DNA of 64,000 nt from Paraburkholderia caffeinitolerans (GCF_902859945.1 NZ_CADIKL010000009.1:1-64000), one strand, 5' to 3'; counted from the first letter of the stretch, positions 27,465 through 37,093 are shown. Notes: generated by a model from the letters alone, not told the origin. Numbers and translations are program-made.

Positions 27465-28754
27465 TTAACGCTCGTCGCCGGATTCGCCCGCGAACTTGCC
27501 CACATAACGGGCGCGCGGCCGGATCAGGCGGCCATCGGCGTTCTGCTCCAGTGCGTGTGCGATCCAGCCCGTCACCCGCGCAGCCGCGAACAGCGTGAAC
27601 GCCGCGCCGCGCGGCAGGGCGAGCACGCGCTCGATGGCCGCGAGCGCGTAGTCGAGCGTGGGCCGCGCGCCGGTGGTTTCCGCCACGGCGTGCGCGAGCG
27701 CATCGACTTCATCCATCGGCGAGCGGGCACTCGCGTGTTGCGCGAGCAGGTCGAGCAGCAGTCGCGCGCGCGGATCGCCGCCCGGGTAAAGCGGATGCCC
27801 GAAGCCCGGCAGCTTCGGCGTTGCGCCGAACTCGTCCGCCGCGAGCCGCTGGGCGAGATAGCGGTGCAGATCATCGGCGTGCGCGGCTTCGTCGAAGAGC
27901 GCCGCCACGCGCGTGGTCTCGCCGCCATGGCTCGGGCCGCCGAGCGCTGCGAGACCTCCGGCCGCCGCGCCGAATAGATGCATGCCCGTCGAGGTAATAC
28001 AGCGCACCGTGAAGGCAGAGGCGTTGAGTTCGTGATCGGCGCACAACACGAGCGCGGCGCGCAGCAGTTCCGCCTGCGCGCGCGAGCGCACGCCCCACGC
28101 ATGCGCGAGCTGGCGGTGCAGTGGCTCGCTGGACGGGGCCGCACCGACTAGCGCGGCGGCCAGCAGGCGCATCAGTTGCGTGCCGGTTTCGAGTTGCGCG
28201 TCGCGGCCTTGGGCCCAGATGCGCGGCATTTGCGCGGCGGCGGAAGGCAGCAGCACCAGCGCTCGCTCGAGTGGGGAATGCGCGCTCCAGAGCTTGAGCC
28301 ACGCCGACCACTGCGCGACGGCGATCGGCGCCGCGCTCGCTTCCAGCACGCGGCGCGGTGGGCATTCCCAGAGCAGCGCCGCGACCTCTTCGAGCGAGGC
28401 GTGACGCGCGAGCGCGATGGCGTCCTGGCCGCGATAGAACAGCTTGCCGTCCGCGATCAGCGTGATCGACGATTCGAGCACCGGCACGCCCCAATCGAGC
28501 ACTTTCTGCGCGACCTTGCCCGCGCGCTTGCCGTCGGCCTTGCGGCGCGCGAGGCGGCGGACTTCGGCGGCGGCGTAGCGGCGCGATTGGGGCCGGCTTG
28601 GGTGGTCGCTCGGGGGGGCGTTCTGGCGCCCGCTGTCGTTGGCGGCGTCGGCGGGCACGGAGGTGAGCATGCCTCGGCTCACGTAGGCATAGAGCGTAGC
28701 CCGGCTGATGCCGAGCGCAGCGGCGGCTTCGGCCGCGGTCATATAGCTGGACAT
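27465..28754 (-). CDS. Citrate synthase-family protein with N-terminal helix-turn-helix
   Basis: The protein is 429 residues. Residues 1-70 are a MerR-like/excisionase-type DNA-binding segment (YMTAAEAAAALGISRATLYAYVSRG). Residues 80-425 are a citrate synthase fold with the conserved ADHELNAS and GPSHGG histidines, GFGHPLYPGGDPRA, and LDYALAAI carrying the expected Asp. The catalytic residues seem intact. It may be a CoA-ester condensing enzyme or a sensor that regulates the divergent CoA transferase gene. Other Burkholderiaceae carry the same architecture. The function of this fusion is not established, to my knowledge. Confidence 0.85.
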   Translation of the reverse strand: MSSYMTAAEAAAALGISRATLYAYVSRGMLTSVPADAANDSGRQNAPPSDHPSRPQSRRYAAAEVRRLARRKADGKRAGKVAQKVLDWGVPVLESSITLIADGKLFYRGQDAIALARHASLEEVAALLWECPPRRVLEASAAPIAVAQWSAWLKLWSAHSPLERALVLLPSAAAQMPRIWAQGRDAQLETGTQLMRLLAAALVGAAPSSEPLHRQLAHAWGVRSRAQAELLRAALVLCADHELNASAFTVRCITSTGMHLFGAAAGGLAALGGPSHGGETTRVAALFDEAAHADDLHRYLAQRLAADEFGATPKLPGFGHPLYPGGDPRARLLLDLLAQHASARSPMDEVDALAHAVAETTGARPTLDYALAAIERVLALPRGAAFTLFAAARVTGWIAHALEQNADGRLIRPRARYVGKFAGESGDER

Positions 28755-28792
28755 GGTGGCGCGCCTCGTGAAACCGGAAAAATCGATCTATG

Positions 28793-28817
28793 TTGATCAT
28801 CATAATCAAGATTGATC
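28793..28817. promoter_or_regulatory. Putative operator between HTH-citrate synthase and CoA transferase
   Basis: TTGAT (28793-28797) and ATCAA (28805-28809) form an inverted repeat in the 124-bp divergent region, followed by a further ATTGATC at 28811-28817; GATCTATGTTGATC precedes it. The AT-rich stretch is the only one nearby and suits a MerR-like protein site. Confidence 0.45.
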
Positions 28818-28878
28818 CGATGACGAGCGCGCACTTACCCTTGGGACATCTTTTCCAGGCCCCGACAGGACGCAAGCC

Positions 28879-30381
28879 ATGACACCCCGCGACGCGCTCG
28901 AGCACCTCTGGATGCTGGCCCATCCCCACGACAGCGCCGCAACGCATCAGGCGGCATTCGACACGGTCGACATCGAAGGCGACGATCCCGGCCTGCCTTC
29001 GGTGTTTCGCATCGGCACGCTAGCGGCGGCGAGCATCGGCGCGGCGGGGCTGGCCGCGGCGCGCCTTCACCGGCTGCGCGGCGGCCCGGAGCAGCGCGTG
29101 GGCATCGACGTGCGCCGCGCGCTCGCGGCGTTTCGCAGCGAGCGTTATCTGAGCGTCGATGGCGGCGCGCCGTTCGAATTGCGCCATCCGGTCACCGGAT
29201 ATTTCGAAACGCGCGATGACCGCTGGATCCAGTTGCATGCGAACTTCGCCCACCATCTGCACGGCATCCTGCGCGTGCTCGGCTGTGGCGAGCGCCGCGA
29301 CGACGTTGCGCACGCGATCCGCACGCATTGGGACGGCGCCGCGCTGGACGAGGCGCTCGCGCAGGCGGGACTGTGCGCGGCGCTCGTGCGCACGCCGCGC
29401 GAATGGGCCGCGCTCGAACAGGCGCAGGCCGTGGCGAGCCTGCCGCTTCTTGAAATCGAGCGCATCGGCGATGGCGATGATGGCGCGCCCTTGCCGCGGC
29501 ACGGTGCGCGTCCGCTCGATGGCGTGCGCGTGCTCGACCTCACGCGCATCATCGCGGGGCCGGTGGCGGGGCGCGTGCTCGCGCATCACGGCGCCGACGT
29601 GCTGCTCGTCAACGGCCCGCATCTGCCCAACATCGCGCCGCTCGTGATCGACAACGGGCGCGGCAAGCGCTCGGCCACGCTCGACTTGCGCGAGGCCCAG
29701 GACCGCGCGCAACTGCACGCGCTGGTGCGCGACGCCGATGTGTTCCTGCAAGGCTACCGGCCCGGCGCGCTGGCGGCGCACGGTTTCGCGCCCGAGATGC
29801 TCGCGCGCGAGCGGCCCGGTATCGTGTGCGTATCGATTTGCGCGTACTCGCATCGCGGGCCGTGGCGCGAGCGGCGCGGCTTCGACAGCCTCGTGCAGTC
29901 GGCGAGCGGGATCGTCTGGGCAGAGAGCGTGGCGGCCGCGCACGGCGGCGTCATGCCGGCCACAGAAGCGGATGCGTCAACCGGCGCATCGGTCTGCAAG
30001 CCGTTCGATGCGCTGCGCCCGCTGCCTTGCCAGGCGCTCGATCATGCGACTGGCTATCTCGCCGCATACGGGGCGATGGTCGCGCTGGCGCGGCGCGCGC
30101 AGGAAGGCGGAAGCTGGCACGTGCGCGTTTCGCTCGCGCAGACGGGCCGCTGGCTGCAGACGATGGGCACGCTCGCGCAAGGCCAGCGCGTGCCCGACGT
30201 GTGTGCGCAAGATCTCGCGGATTGCTTCGAGGAGATGGATACGCCGTTCGGACGCGTGCGCGCCGTGGCCAGCGCCGAGCGGCTCGAACGCACGCCGGCG
30301 TTCTATGCGCGCCCAAGCGTGCCGATCGGGACCGATGCGCCGCACTGGGCCGCACGCAGTGGGCCACGAGAAGCGGGGTAA
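28879..30381 (+). CDS. CaiB/BaiF-family CoA transferase (class III), double-domain
   Basis: The protein is 500 residues. An N-terminal region (1-200) resembles an additional CoA-transferase domain. The main domain begins at about residue 211 (RPLDGVRVLDLTRIIAGPVAGR) and includes RGFDSLVQSASG. Asp388 in QALDHATGYLAAYG aligns with the catalytic Asp of formyl-CoA transferase. It would transfer CoA between carboxylic acids. It is divergent from the HTH-citrate synthase gene. The substrate pair is unknown; the pairing suggests a small pathway around a CoA thioester. Confidence 0.85.
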   Translation: MTPRDALEHLWMLAHPHDSAATHQAAFDTVDIEGDDPGLPSVFRIGTLAAASIGAAGLAAARLHRLRGGPEQRVGIDVRRALAAFRSERYLSVDGGAPFELRHPVTGYFETRDDRWIQLHANFAHHLHGILRVLGCGERRDDVAHAIRTHWDGAALDEALAQAGLCAALVRTPREWAALEQAQAVASLPLLEIERIGDGDDGAPLPRHGARPLDGVRVLDLTRIIAGPVAGRVLAHHGADVLLVNGPHLPNIAPLVIDNGRGKRSATLDLREAQDRAQLHALVRDADVFLQGYRPGALAAHGFAPEMLARERPGIVCVSICAYSHRGPWRERRGFDSLVQSASGIVWAESVAAAHGGVMPATEADASTGASVCKPFDALRPLPCQALDHATGYLAAYGAMVALARRAQEGGSWHVRVSLAQTGRWLQTMGTLAQGQRVPDVCAQDLADCFEEMDTPFGRVRAVASAERLERTPAFYARPSVPIGTDAPHWAARSGPREAG

Positions 30382-30444
30382 GCGGTGCGGTGAGCCGCTG
30401 TGTGAGCGCGGCGCGCATCCATGCACGCCGCTTTGCTTCTTGCC

Positions 30445-31191
30445 TTATTTGCGCAACTCGGCGACGAAGTCGTAGTAGTCGTTGCGGCAGTAGGTGTCGG
30501 TGAGCTCGATGGCGCGTTGATCGGCGGTATAGCCCACGCGCGTGATGAGCAGCAGCGCTTCGTTCGGCGCGATGCTCATCTGCTGCGCGATTTCCTCGCT
30601 CGCGTTGACCGCGCGAAAGTGCTGCAGTGCGCGCACGATCGTGAGGCCGCGCTGCTCGAGGAAGCTGTAAAGCGAATCGCCGATGGCGCCCGGGTCGGGG
30701 ATCAACGCGGCGGGGAAGGTCGAGTTCTCGACGGCCATGACGATGCCGTCGGCCAGACGCAGACGCTTCAGCCGCGTCACGGCGGCGGCGGGCGAAAGGC
30801 CGAGCTGAATCACCTCGTCGCGGCTCGCGGGCTGAATCTCGCGCGAGAGCCAGCGTGAACTCGGCGTGAAGCCGCGCTGGCGCAGCATTTCGCTAAAGCT
30901 CGTGAGACGCGAGAGCGGATCTTCATAGCGCGGCGTGATGAAGCTGCCCGCGCCCTGGGTGCGACGGATCATGCCTTGCTCGACCAGCAGCGCGATGGCC
31001 TTGCGCGCAGTGATGCGCGAGACGCCGAGCGCGTCGGCGAGCACGCGCTCGGAGGGCAGCGCCTCGCCGGCGGCCCAGCGGTTCTCGTGAATGGCATCGG
31101 TCAGCTTGCGTGCGAGCTGCAGATAGAGCGGCGTGTCGTTGTCCGGGTCCGGGCGCAGGCCGCGCCAGCGGTCTTCCGTGGAGGCGTTCAT
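30445..31191 (-). CDS. GntR-family regulator, HutC/UTRA type
   Basis: The protein is 248 residues from ATG 31191. A GntR winged helix-turn-helix spans about residues 18-85 (TPLYLQLARKLTDAIHENRW, then SERVLADALGVSRITARKAI). A UTRA effector domain spans about 105-245 (SSRWLSREIQPAS, ITRVGYTADQRAIELTDTYCR). UTRA regulators often respond to histidine intermediates, amino sugars or phosphorylated sugars. It is convergent with the CoA transferase gene and divergent from an aldo/keto reductase gene; whether it controls the latter is not shown. Confidence 0.9.
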   Translation of the reverse strand: MNASTEDRWRGLRPDPDNDTPLYLQLARKLTDAIHENRWAAGEALPSERVLADALGVSRITARKAIALLVEQGMIRRTQGAGSFITPRYEDPLSRLTSFSEMLRQRGFTPSSRWLSREIQPASRDEVIQLGLSPAAAVTRLKRLRLADGIVMAVENSTFPAALIPDPGAIGDSLYSFLEQRGLTIVRALQHFRAVNASEEIAQQMSIAPNEALLLITRVGYTADQRAIELTDTYCRNDYYDFVAELRK

Positions 31192-31384
31192 GGGAGGCAG
31201 GCGTGAGAAGCGAACGGCAATTTTATGCCAAGGGCGGCGCGGCGAGGAAATGATGGACTTACTCGCCGGCACATGGCCCGGGGCCACGCGAGGCGATACA
31301 CTGGCCGTTTGCTGCAAGCGCGGATTCGCGTGAGGCCGCGAACAAAGGCCCGGCTTGGGCGCTTTGCATGGGACAGGAGACTAC

Positions 31385-32230
31385 ATGACAACGGATATCG
31401 CCAGTATCGCGCTGCCCGGCGGCGAACGCATTGCGAAGCTCGGGCAGGGCACGTGGGAAATGGGTGAGCGGGGATCGCGCAAGGCCGACGAAATCGCCGC
31501 ACTGCGCGAAGGCGTGGCGCTCGGCATGACGCTCGTCGACACCGCCGAAATGTACGGCGACGGCGCGACCGAAACGCTCGTCGGCGAAGCGCTGCAAGGG
31601 CTGCGCGAGGACGTATTTCTCGTCAGCAAGGTGTATCCGCACAATGCGAGCCGGCGCGGTGTCGAGCGTGCCTGCGAGGCGAGCCTGAAGCGCCTGAACA
31701 CCGACCGGCTCGATCTATATTTGCTGCACTGGCGTGGCGGCGTGCCGCTCGAGGAAACGGTGCAAGGGTTCGAGGCGCTCGTGCGCGCGGGCAAGATCCG
31801 CTACTGGGGCGTGAGCAACTTCGATACCGAGGACATGGAGGAGCTCTTCGAGGTCCCCGGCGGCGACGCCTGCGCGATCAATCAGATTCTCTACAACGTC
31901 GCGCGGCGTGGCCCCGAGTACGACCTGCTGCCCTGGGGCAGCGCGCACGGCATGCCGCTGATGGCGTACAGCCCCGTCGATCATGCGCGTCTGCCGAGAC
32001 GCTCGCCGCTCGACGACATCGCGTCGCGGCATGGCGTGTCGATTTATCAGGTGGCGCTCGCGTGGGTGCTGCGCCAGCCCAACGTCTGCACGATTCCGAA
32101 GGCGGGGCGCGTCGATCACGTGCGCGACAACCGCGCTGCGCTCGACCTCGTGCTGAGCGCCGAGGACCACGCGACGCTGGACGCGTACTTCAAGCCGCCG
32201 CGCAGCAAGCGGCCGCTGGAGATGCTGTAG
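31385..32230 (+). CDS. Aldo/keto reductase
   Basis: The protein is 281 residues from ATG 31385, preceded by AGGAG. The tetrad residues are visible: Asp and Tyr in LVDTAEMYGDG, Lys in VFLVSKVYP and His in LYLLHWRG. The cofactor site near the C-terminus reads TIPKAGRVDHVRDN. It reduces aldehydes or ketones with NADPH in the cytosol. The substrate is unknown. It is a single gene in front of the convergent glycine-rich gene. Confidence 0.9.
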   Translation: MTTDIASIALPGGERIAKLGQGTWEMGERGSRKADEIAALREGVALGMTLVDTAEMYGDGATETLVGEALQGLREDVFLVSKVYPHNASRRGVERACEASLKRLNTDRLDLYLLHWRGGVPLEETVQGFEALVRAGKIRYWGVSNFDTEDMEELFEVPGGDACAINQILYNVARRGPEYDLLPWGSAHGMPLMAYSPVDHARLPRRSPLDDIASRHGVSIYQVALAWVLRQPNVCTIPKAGRVDHVRDNRAALDLVLSAEDHATLDAYFKPPRSKRPLEML

Positions 32231-32400
32231 CGCGCGGGAAAGGCCTGGACAGGCCGGGAGAGTGCGGAGGCTTCCGGCCACCGGCGGCGGCGCCCGGCCG
32301 GGGGACCAGGAGACCGCCGCCGTGATGCCTGGAATGACGCGACCGGCCGTCGCGCCAATTCGGAGTGGTTGCGGCGGCATGCTCGCACCGCCGTGCGAAC

Positions 32401-33378
32401 TCAATGACCGCCGCCTTTGCCGCCACCGGAACCGCCGCCGTACCCGCCGCCCGGGCCGCCCGACGGTCCCCCCTTGCCGAATCCTCCACCGAAGCCACCG
32501 CCGAAACCGCCTCCGAAGCCTCCGCCAAAACCTCCGCCGAACCCGCCCGATGGGCCGCCTGAAGGTCCACCTGAAGGTCCACCCGAAGGGCCACCGTGAG
32601 CGCCGCCGCAACCGCATCCGCTCGATCCGCCACCGCCGTTGTTTCCACCACCGCCGTTGCTTCCGCCACCGCCGTTGCTTCCGCCGCCGCCGTTGCTTCC
32701 GCCGCCGCCGTTGCTTCCGCCGCCGCCGTTGCTTCCGCCGCCGCCGTTGCTTCCGCCGCCGCCGTTGTTTCCACCGCCGCCGTTGCTGCCGCCACTGCCG
32801 TTGCCTCCACCTCGGCCGCTGCCACTACCACCGCCCGAGTTGCTGGAGCCGCTGGTTGCGCCGCCGACGCCCGAACTGCCGCGGCCAGATCCCGACCCCG
32901 CTCCCGAACTGCTTCCAGCGCTTGTCCCTCCCGTACCTCCAGCGCTCGCGGAACTCGACGCAGGCCCGTTGCCGCCGCCGCGACCGCAGTTGCCGCTAGT
33001 GCCTGCGTAGCATTTCTTCGGCTCGAACACGAAGGCGGCATCGGCTGCCGCGCCGGCCGGGTCCGTGGCGGCGGTATCCGCGCCCGTCGCATTGCCCGTG
33101 GTGCCCGACATAGTCGACTTGGGCGCGGGATTTCCCGGCGACGCGCCTTCGACCGGCATGTCGGCGTCAACCGTGCCGGCCGCGCCGCTCGCAGGCAGCG
33201 CGGCGTCGGCGACGATCACCCAACTCGGAGCCGTTGCGTTATCGGCGGCATGGGCATCGACGGCAGGCAGAAACACACTCGCGCCCGCCGCGCCGATCGC
33301 ACTGATTGCACCGATCGCAACAATTGCGAGCCCCCGACCAACCCCGTAGCAGTGCTTATAAAAAGCTGCTTTGTTCAT
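32401..33378 (-). CDS. Glycine-rich repeat protein with signal peptide
   Basis: The protein is 325 residues from ATG 33378, preceded by GGGAGGAAG. An N-terminal hydrophobic segment (about residues 13-45, LAIVAIGAISAIGAAGASVF, ending AHAA) is a likely Sec signal. Residues 50-170 are Ala/Thr/Gly/Ser-rich and hold a CYAGTSGNCG cysteine pair. From about 205 the chain is Gly repeats: a run of GGGGSN hexapeptides, then GCGCGG, GGPSGGPSG and GGGFGGGFG blocks. It is probably a secreted low-complexity protein. The reading frame is supported by the clear start site and signal, but no family is recognised. Confidence 0.65.
   Translation of the reverse strand: MNKAAFYKHCYGVGRGLAIVAIGAISAIGAAGASVFLPAVDAHAADNATAPSWVIVADAALPASGAAGTVDADMPVEGASPGNPAPKSTMSGTTGNATGADTAATDPAGAAADAAFVFEPKKCYAGTSGNCGRGGGNGPASSSASAGGTGGTSAGSSSGAGSGSGRGSSGVGGATSGSSNSGGGSGSGRGGGNGSGGSNGGGGNNGGGGSNGGGGSNGGGGSNGGGGSNGGGGSNGGGGSNGGGGNNGGGGSSGCGCGGAHGGPSGGPSGGPSGGPSGGFGGGFGGGFGGGFGGGFGGGFGKGGPSGGPGGGYGGGSGGGKGGGH
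32632..32800. repeat. 18-bp tandem repeat inside the glycine-rich gene
   Basis: About nine copies of an 18-bp unit (GCCGCCGCCGTTGCTTCC and close variants) lie head to tail. They encode repeated Gly-Gly-Ser-Asn-Gly-Gly on the minus strand. The near-identity of the central copies suggests recent expansion or slippage. Confidence 0.9.
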
Positions 33379-33947
33379 TTCTTCCTCCCGGGAAGCGATA
33401 GCGTGTACCCGCTTCGCTTCTCTTTCGCCTTGTGTCCGGCGCTGCACTACTGAGGCGCAGACCCCGTTCCCCGTCAGGCAAAAACCGTTTTGTGCCCACA
33501 CCGCGCCGGCGCGCGCTTCATGCTGTGTGCTGTCCACACAGCCTCGCCGGCGCGGGCGGCATGCGTGGCACCCGGGTGATTTTTACCGGATGGCCAGCTC
33601 AGTAAGGAATCCTTGCTGATTGCCGCAGTCCGTTACGGAGGCGGCGGAAAGCAGGTGTGCCGTGCTGCCGGCCATCCGTTCGCCCAGCGCGGCGAACCGC
33701 GCGCTTCATCCCCAATCCATGCGGATTTCGCGTCGCTGGGCGGCGACTGGATGCCTGGTCTCGATTTAGCGAGTTCTATGCCATCGGTCCGAGACGTCCG
33801 TGTGACGCGGACTTAACATTTTCTTTACAGTCTTGAAGCGGGGAAATTCGCGGAAAACGTTTCGCCGATGAAACGTGTGCGGTGTGCCCGATGATTCGCG
33901 TTGCAAAACTGGACAACGCAACGGATTTCGTCTGACCTTCGCGCGGA
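33379..33947. other. Intergenic region between the glycine-rich gene and the ABC cluster
   Basis: These 569 bp contain no supported gene. The part next to 33378 would hold the promoter of the glycine-rich gene (minus strand). The stretch 33811-33835 (ACTTAACATTTTCTTTACAGTCTT) is AT-rich. No terminator with a clear U-tract was found for the ABC cluster that ends at 33948. Confidence 0.45.
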
Positions 33948-36206
33948 TCAGGGGTGAGGCTGTGCTGGAGCCGTTTCGGCTTGAAGCTTGCGTAGCTGCT
34001 CGGCCGGAATGTGGCAGCGGATGCGATGGCCGTGGGCGTCCGCATCGAAGGGCGGCGCCGCTTCGTCGCAGATCGCGCCGAGCTTGCGTGGACAACGCGC
34101 GCTGAAGACGCAGCCCGCTACGCTGCCGGTGGGGTTGCGCGGTATGTCGCCGCCGGGCGTGCCGATCCGCGCCTCGCTCGCGGATGTATCGCGCGTGAGC
34201 ATGCCGGGATCGAGCAGCGTTTCGGTGTACGGGTGGCAAGGGCCGTTGAGCACGGCGTTCGCGGGGCCGCTCTCCAGCACGCGGCCCGCATAGAGCACCA
34301 TGACGCGGTCCGCGAGATAACGCACCACGTCCAGGTCGTGAGAGATGAACAGATAGCTCACGCCGTGCTCGCGCTGCAGGCGTGCCAGCAGATTCAGGAT
34401 GGCGGCCTGCACCGAGACATCCAGCGCCGAGGTAGGCTCGTCGCAGATCACCACGCGCGGCTCGCCCGCGAACGCCTGGGCGATCGCCACGCGCTGCTTG
34501 AGGCCGCCCGAGAGTTGCCGCGCGCGGGCCGCGAGGTAGCGCACCGGCACGCGCACCGCATCGAGCAGCGCGGTGACGCGCGCCGCGTTGCGGGCTTCGG
34601 CGTCTTCGCCTGCCGCTTCGTCCGCAGGTTCCGCCGCCGTTTCGTGTGATCCTGCGCTCGGCGCATTGCTCGCGCCTGCGCGCCGTGCCAGGGCGAGCGC
34701 ACGGCCCACCAGTCGCTTCACCGGCAGCGCGCGATTGAGCGAGGCGTCAGGATGCTGGAACACGATGCGCAACGCCTGCAACTGTCCGGCGTCGCGTTGC
34801 GCGAGACGCTCGGCGAGGGGCCGTGCGTCGAGTTCGACGGTGCCGCCCGGGTCGGCGGCATGGAGCCCGAGCAGAAGCTTCGCGAGCGTCGTCTTGCCGC
34901 TGCCCGATTCGCCGACGAGCCCGAGCGTTTCCCCCGCGCGCAACTCGAGCGAGACGTCGTCGAGCACGCGCTGTGCGTGCGGGCCACGGCCGAAGGTGCG
35001 TGAGATATTGGCCGCGCGCAGCACCACTTTCTCCTCATGCGCGCGCGGCGCGCATGGCGTTTCCCCGGCCGGTTCGTTGGTCCGTGGGTCCGATTGTCCG
35101 GCTGGCGGCGCGATGGTCTGTGCGCCGGCGCGCAAATCGGCAGTGTTCGCATCGTTAGCCGCGTCAGCAACCGGCAACTCGATGGCTCGCTCGTGATAGT
35201 GGCAGCGCGACATCTGCTCACCGTGCGCGGCCTCCATACGATGCGGAGGCGGCGCGTGCTCGTGGCAACGCGCGTCAGCGAGGCGGCAGCGCGGGGCGTA
35301 GACACAGCCGTGCGCGAGCGTGCCGGGCGCCGGCAGTTCTCCGGGAATCGTGTCCAGCGCGCCGTGCGCCTTGTTGCGGCCCGGCGCCGGCAGGCAGCGC
35401 AGCAGGCCCACCGTATATGGATGGCGCGCCCGCGCGAACACGTCGCGCGTTGCGCCTTCTTCCACGAGGCGTCCCGCGTAGAGCACGCCCATGCGCTCGC
35501 ACATCCCGCGGATCACCGCCAGGTCGTGGCTGATGAGCAGCACGGCCATGCCGAGTTCCGCGCGCAGTTGCGCGATGAGCGCGAGCACCTCGGCTTCGAC
35601 GGTGGCGTCGAGGCCCGTGGTGGGTTCGTCGAGGATCAGCAGCGCCGGGTTCGATGCGAGCGCCATCGCGATTACCACGCGCTGCTGCATGCCGCCGGAA
35701 AGCTGATGCGGCCAGCTCGCCATCACGCGCGCAGGGTCGGCGATGCGCACCCGTTCGAGCATGGCGTGCGACTGCGCAAGCGCATCGGCGGCGTTTGCGC
35801 CGGCGGCTTCGAAAGCCTCGCTCAACTGCCGGCCGATCGTGAGCGTCGGGTTCAGTGCGCTGGCGGGGTCCTGATAGACCATCGACACCTTGTGGGCGCG
35901 CAGCATGCGCAGGCCTTCACGATCGAGCGCGAGCACGTCCTCGCCCGCGATGGCGATGCGTCCCGCCCTCACGCGGCCGTTGTGCGCGAGATAGCGCAGC
36001 ACGGCGAGCGCGACGGTCGACTTGCCGCAGCCCGACTCGCCCACGAGCCCATACGCTTCGCCACGCTTGATGCGCAGGGACACGTCGGTAAGCACGTCGC
36101 GGTCCTTGCCGCGCACGCGGTAGGCCACCGTGAGGCCGACCAGCGCGAGCGCGTCGTCGGCGCGCGGCGCGTGGAAGGTGGCGAGGGCGGGGCGCGCGGC
36201 GTTCAT
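33948..36206 (-). CDS. ABC transporter ATP-binding protein, fused DppD-DppF type
   Basis: The protein is 752 residues and has two complete ATPase halves. Half one (about 20-280) has Walker A GESGCGKST, signature LSGGMQQRV and Walker B LLILDEPTTGLD. Half two (about 430-690) has GESGSGKTT, LSGGLKQRV and VVICDEPTSALD. Each half is followed by the oligopeptide/nickel-importer C-terminal domain with conserved Cys and GCVYAPRC / GCVFSARCP. It powers uptake through the two permeases encoded just upstream. Its ATG overlaps the permease stop codon (ATGA). The substrate class is peptide, opine or nickel; context favours metal. Confidence 0.92.
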   Translation of the reverse strand: MNAARPALATFHAPRADDALALVGLTVAYRVRGKDRDVLTDVSLRIKRGEAYGLVGESGCGKSTVALAVLRYLAHNGRVRAGRIAIAGEDVLALDREGLRMLRAHKVSMVYQDPASALNPTLTIGRQLSEAFEAAGANAADALAQSHAMLERVRIADPARVMASWPHQLSGGMQQRVVIAMALASNPALLILDEPTTGLDATVEAEVLALIAQLRAELGMAVLLISHDLAVIRGMCERMGVLYAGRLVEEGATRDVFARARHPYTVGLLRCLPAPGRNKAHGALDTIPGELPAPGTLAHGCVYAPRCRLADARCHEHAPPPHRMEAAHGEQMSRCHYHERAIELPVADAANDANTADLRAGAQTIAPPAGQSDPRTNEPAGETPCAPRAHEEKVVLRAANISRTFGRGPHAQRVLDDVSLELRAGETLGLVGESGSGKTTLAKLLLGLHAADPGGTVELDARPLAERLAQRDAGQLQALRIVFQHPDASLNRALPVKRLVGRALALARRAGASNAPSAGSHETAAEPADEAAGEDAEARNAARVTALLDAVRVPVRYLAARARQLSGGLKQRVAIAQAFAGEPRVVICDEPTSALDVSVQAAILNLLARLQREHGVSYLFISHDLDVVRYLADRVMVLYAGRVLESGPANAVLNGPCHPYTETLLDPGMLTRDTSASEARIGTPGGDIPRNPTGSVAGCVFSARCPRKLGAICDEAAPPFDADAHGHRIRCHIPAEQLRKLQAETAPAQPHP

Positions 36207-37093
36207 GAGTCGAGCACCTCGCGCAGGCTGTCTGCGATCAGGTTGACCGCCACGACGAGCGACGCGATCGCGAGCGCATCGAAGGCCACGGTCCACCACG
36301 CGCCGCCCGCGAGCAGCGTGTACGACTCGGCGAGCGCGAGGCCCCAGTCGGCCGAAGGCGGCTGGATGCCGAAGCCGAGAAACGAGAGCGTCGCCACCGC
36401 GAAGATCGCGTAACCGAGGCGTACCGTTGCTTCAACAACGATCGGTGGCCAGACGTTGGGCAGGATCTCCGCGAACATCACGTAGTGCGCGCGCTCGCCG
36501 CGCAGCCGCGCGGCGGCCACGTAGTCGAGATGGCGCTCGGCGAGCACGGCCGCGCGCACGGTGCGCGCGACGAGCGGCGCAAAGGTGATGCCGATCACCA
36601 GCACGACGGCGAGGTTCGACGCGCCCACGGCGGCGAGCACGAGTAGCGCGACGATCACGAGGGGCAGCGCGAGCACGGCGTCGAGCGCGCGCGCGACGAG
36701 CGTGCCCACCCAGCCTTCGACGTAGCCGGTCAGCAGGCCGAGCGCGGCGCCCACTAGTGTGCCCGTCAAGGTGGCAAGCGGCGCGATCGTGAGAATGTCG
36801 CGCGCGCCTACGATCACGCGCGAGCAGATGTCGCGGCCGAGCTGGTCGGTGCCGCACCAGTGCGTGTGGTCGGGCGGCAGGAGCGAGCTGAGCGGGTCCG
36901 ACGCATAGGCGTCGTAAGGCGCGATCCGGGCGCCCGCGAGCGCGCAGACGATCCATGCGAGCAGAATCAGCGCGCCCAGCACGAACGCGGGCGAGTGCAG
37001 CAAAAGGCGCAGCGTGGCCACGAAGCGCGGTGCGTCGGCTTCGGTCTCGTGCGACGGTGCATCGTTAATCGATTCGGATACCGTATCGTTCAT
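36203..37093 (-). CDS. ABC transporter permease, DppC/NikC type
   Basis: The protein is 296 residues with six predicted helices. The N-terminal FVLGALILLAWIVC helix and DPLSSLLPPDHTHWCGTDQLGRD are the DppC/OppC_N signature (usually GTDxLGRD). The EAA loop lies around DYVAAARLRGERAHYVMF. It forms the inner-membrane channel with the DppB-type permease encoded 19 bp upstream. Its stop overlaps the start of the ATPase gene. Confidence 0.93.
   Translation of the reverse strand: MNDTVSESINDAPSHETEADAPRFVATLRLLLHSPAFVLGALILLAWIVCALAGARIAPYDAYASDPLSSLLPPDHTHWCGTDQLGRDICSRVIVGARDILTIAPLATLTGTLVGAALGLLTGYVEGWVGTLVARALDAVLALPLVIVALLVLAAVGASNLAVVLVIGITFAPLVARTVRAAVLAERHLDYVAAARLRGERAHYVMFAEILPNVWPPIVVEATVRLGYAIFAVATLSFLGFGIQPPSADWGLALAESYTLLAGGAWWTVAFDALAIASLVVAVNLIADSLREVLDS

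Noticed and set aside
32632..32800. Regularly spaced repeats considered as a CRISPR array
   Set aside because: The units are 18 bp, contiguous without unique spacers, and in frame in the glycine-rich gene.
33613..33816. Short plus-strand frame in the gap before the ABC cluster
   Set aside because: No ribosome site, no recognisable family, and composition of noncoding shadow.
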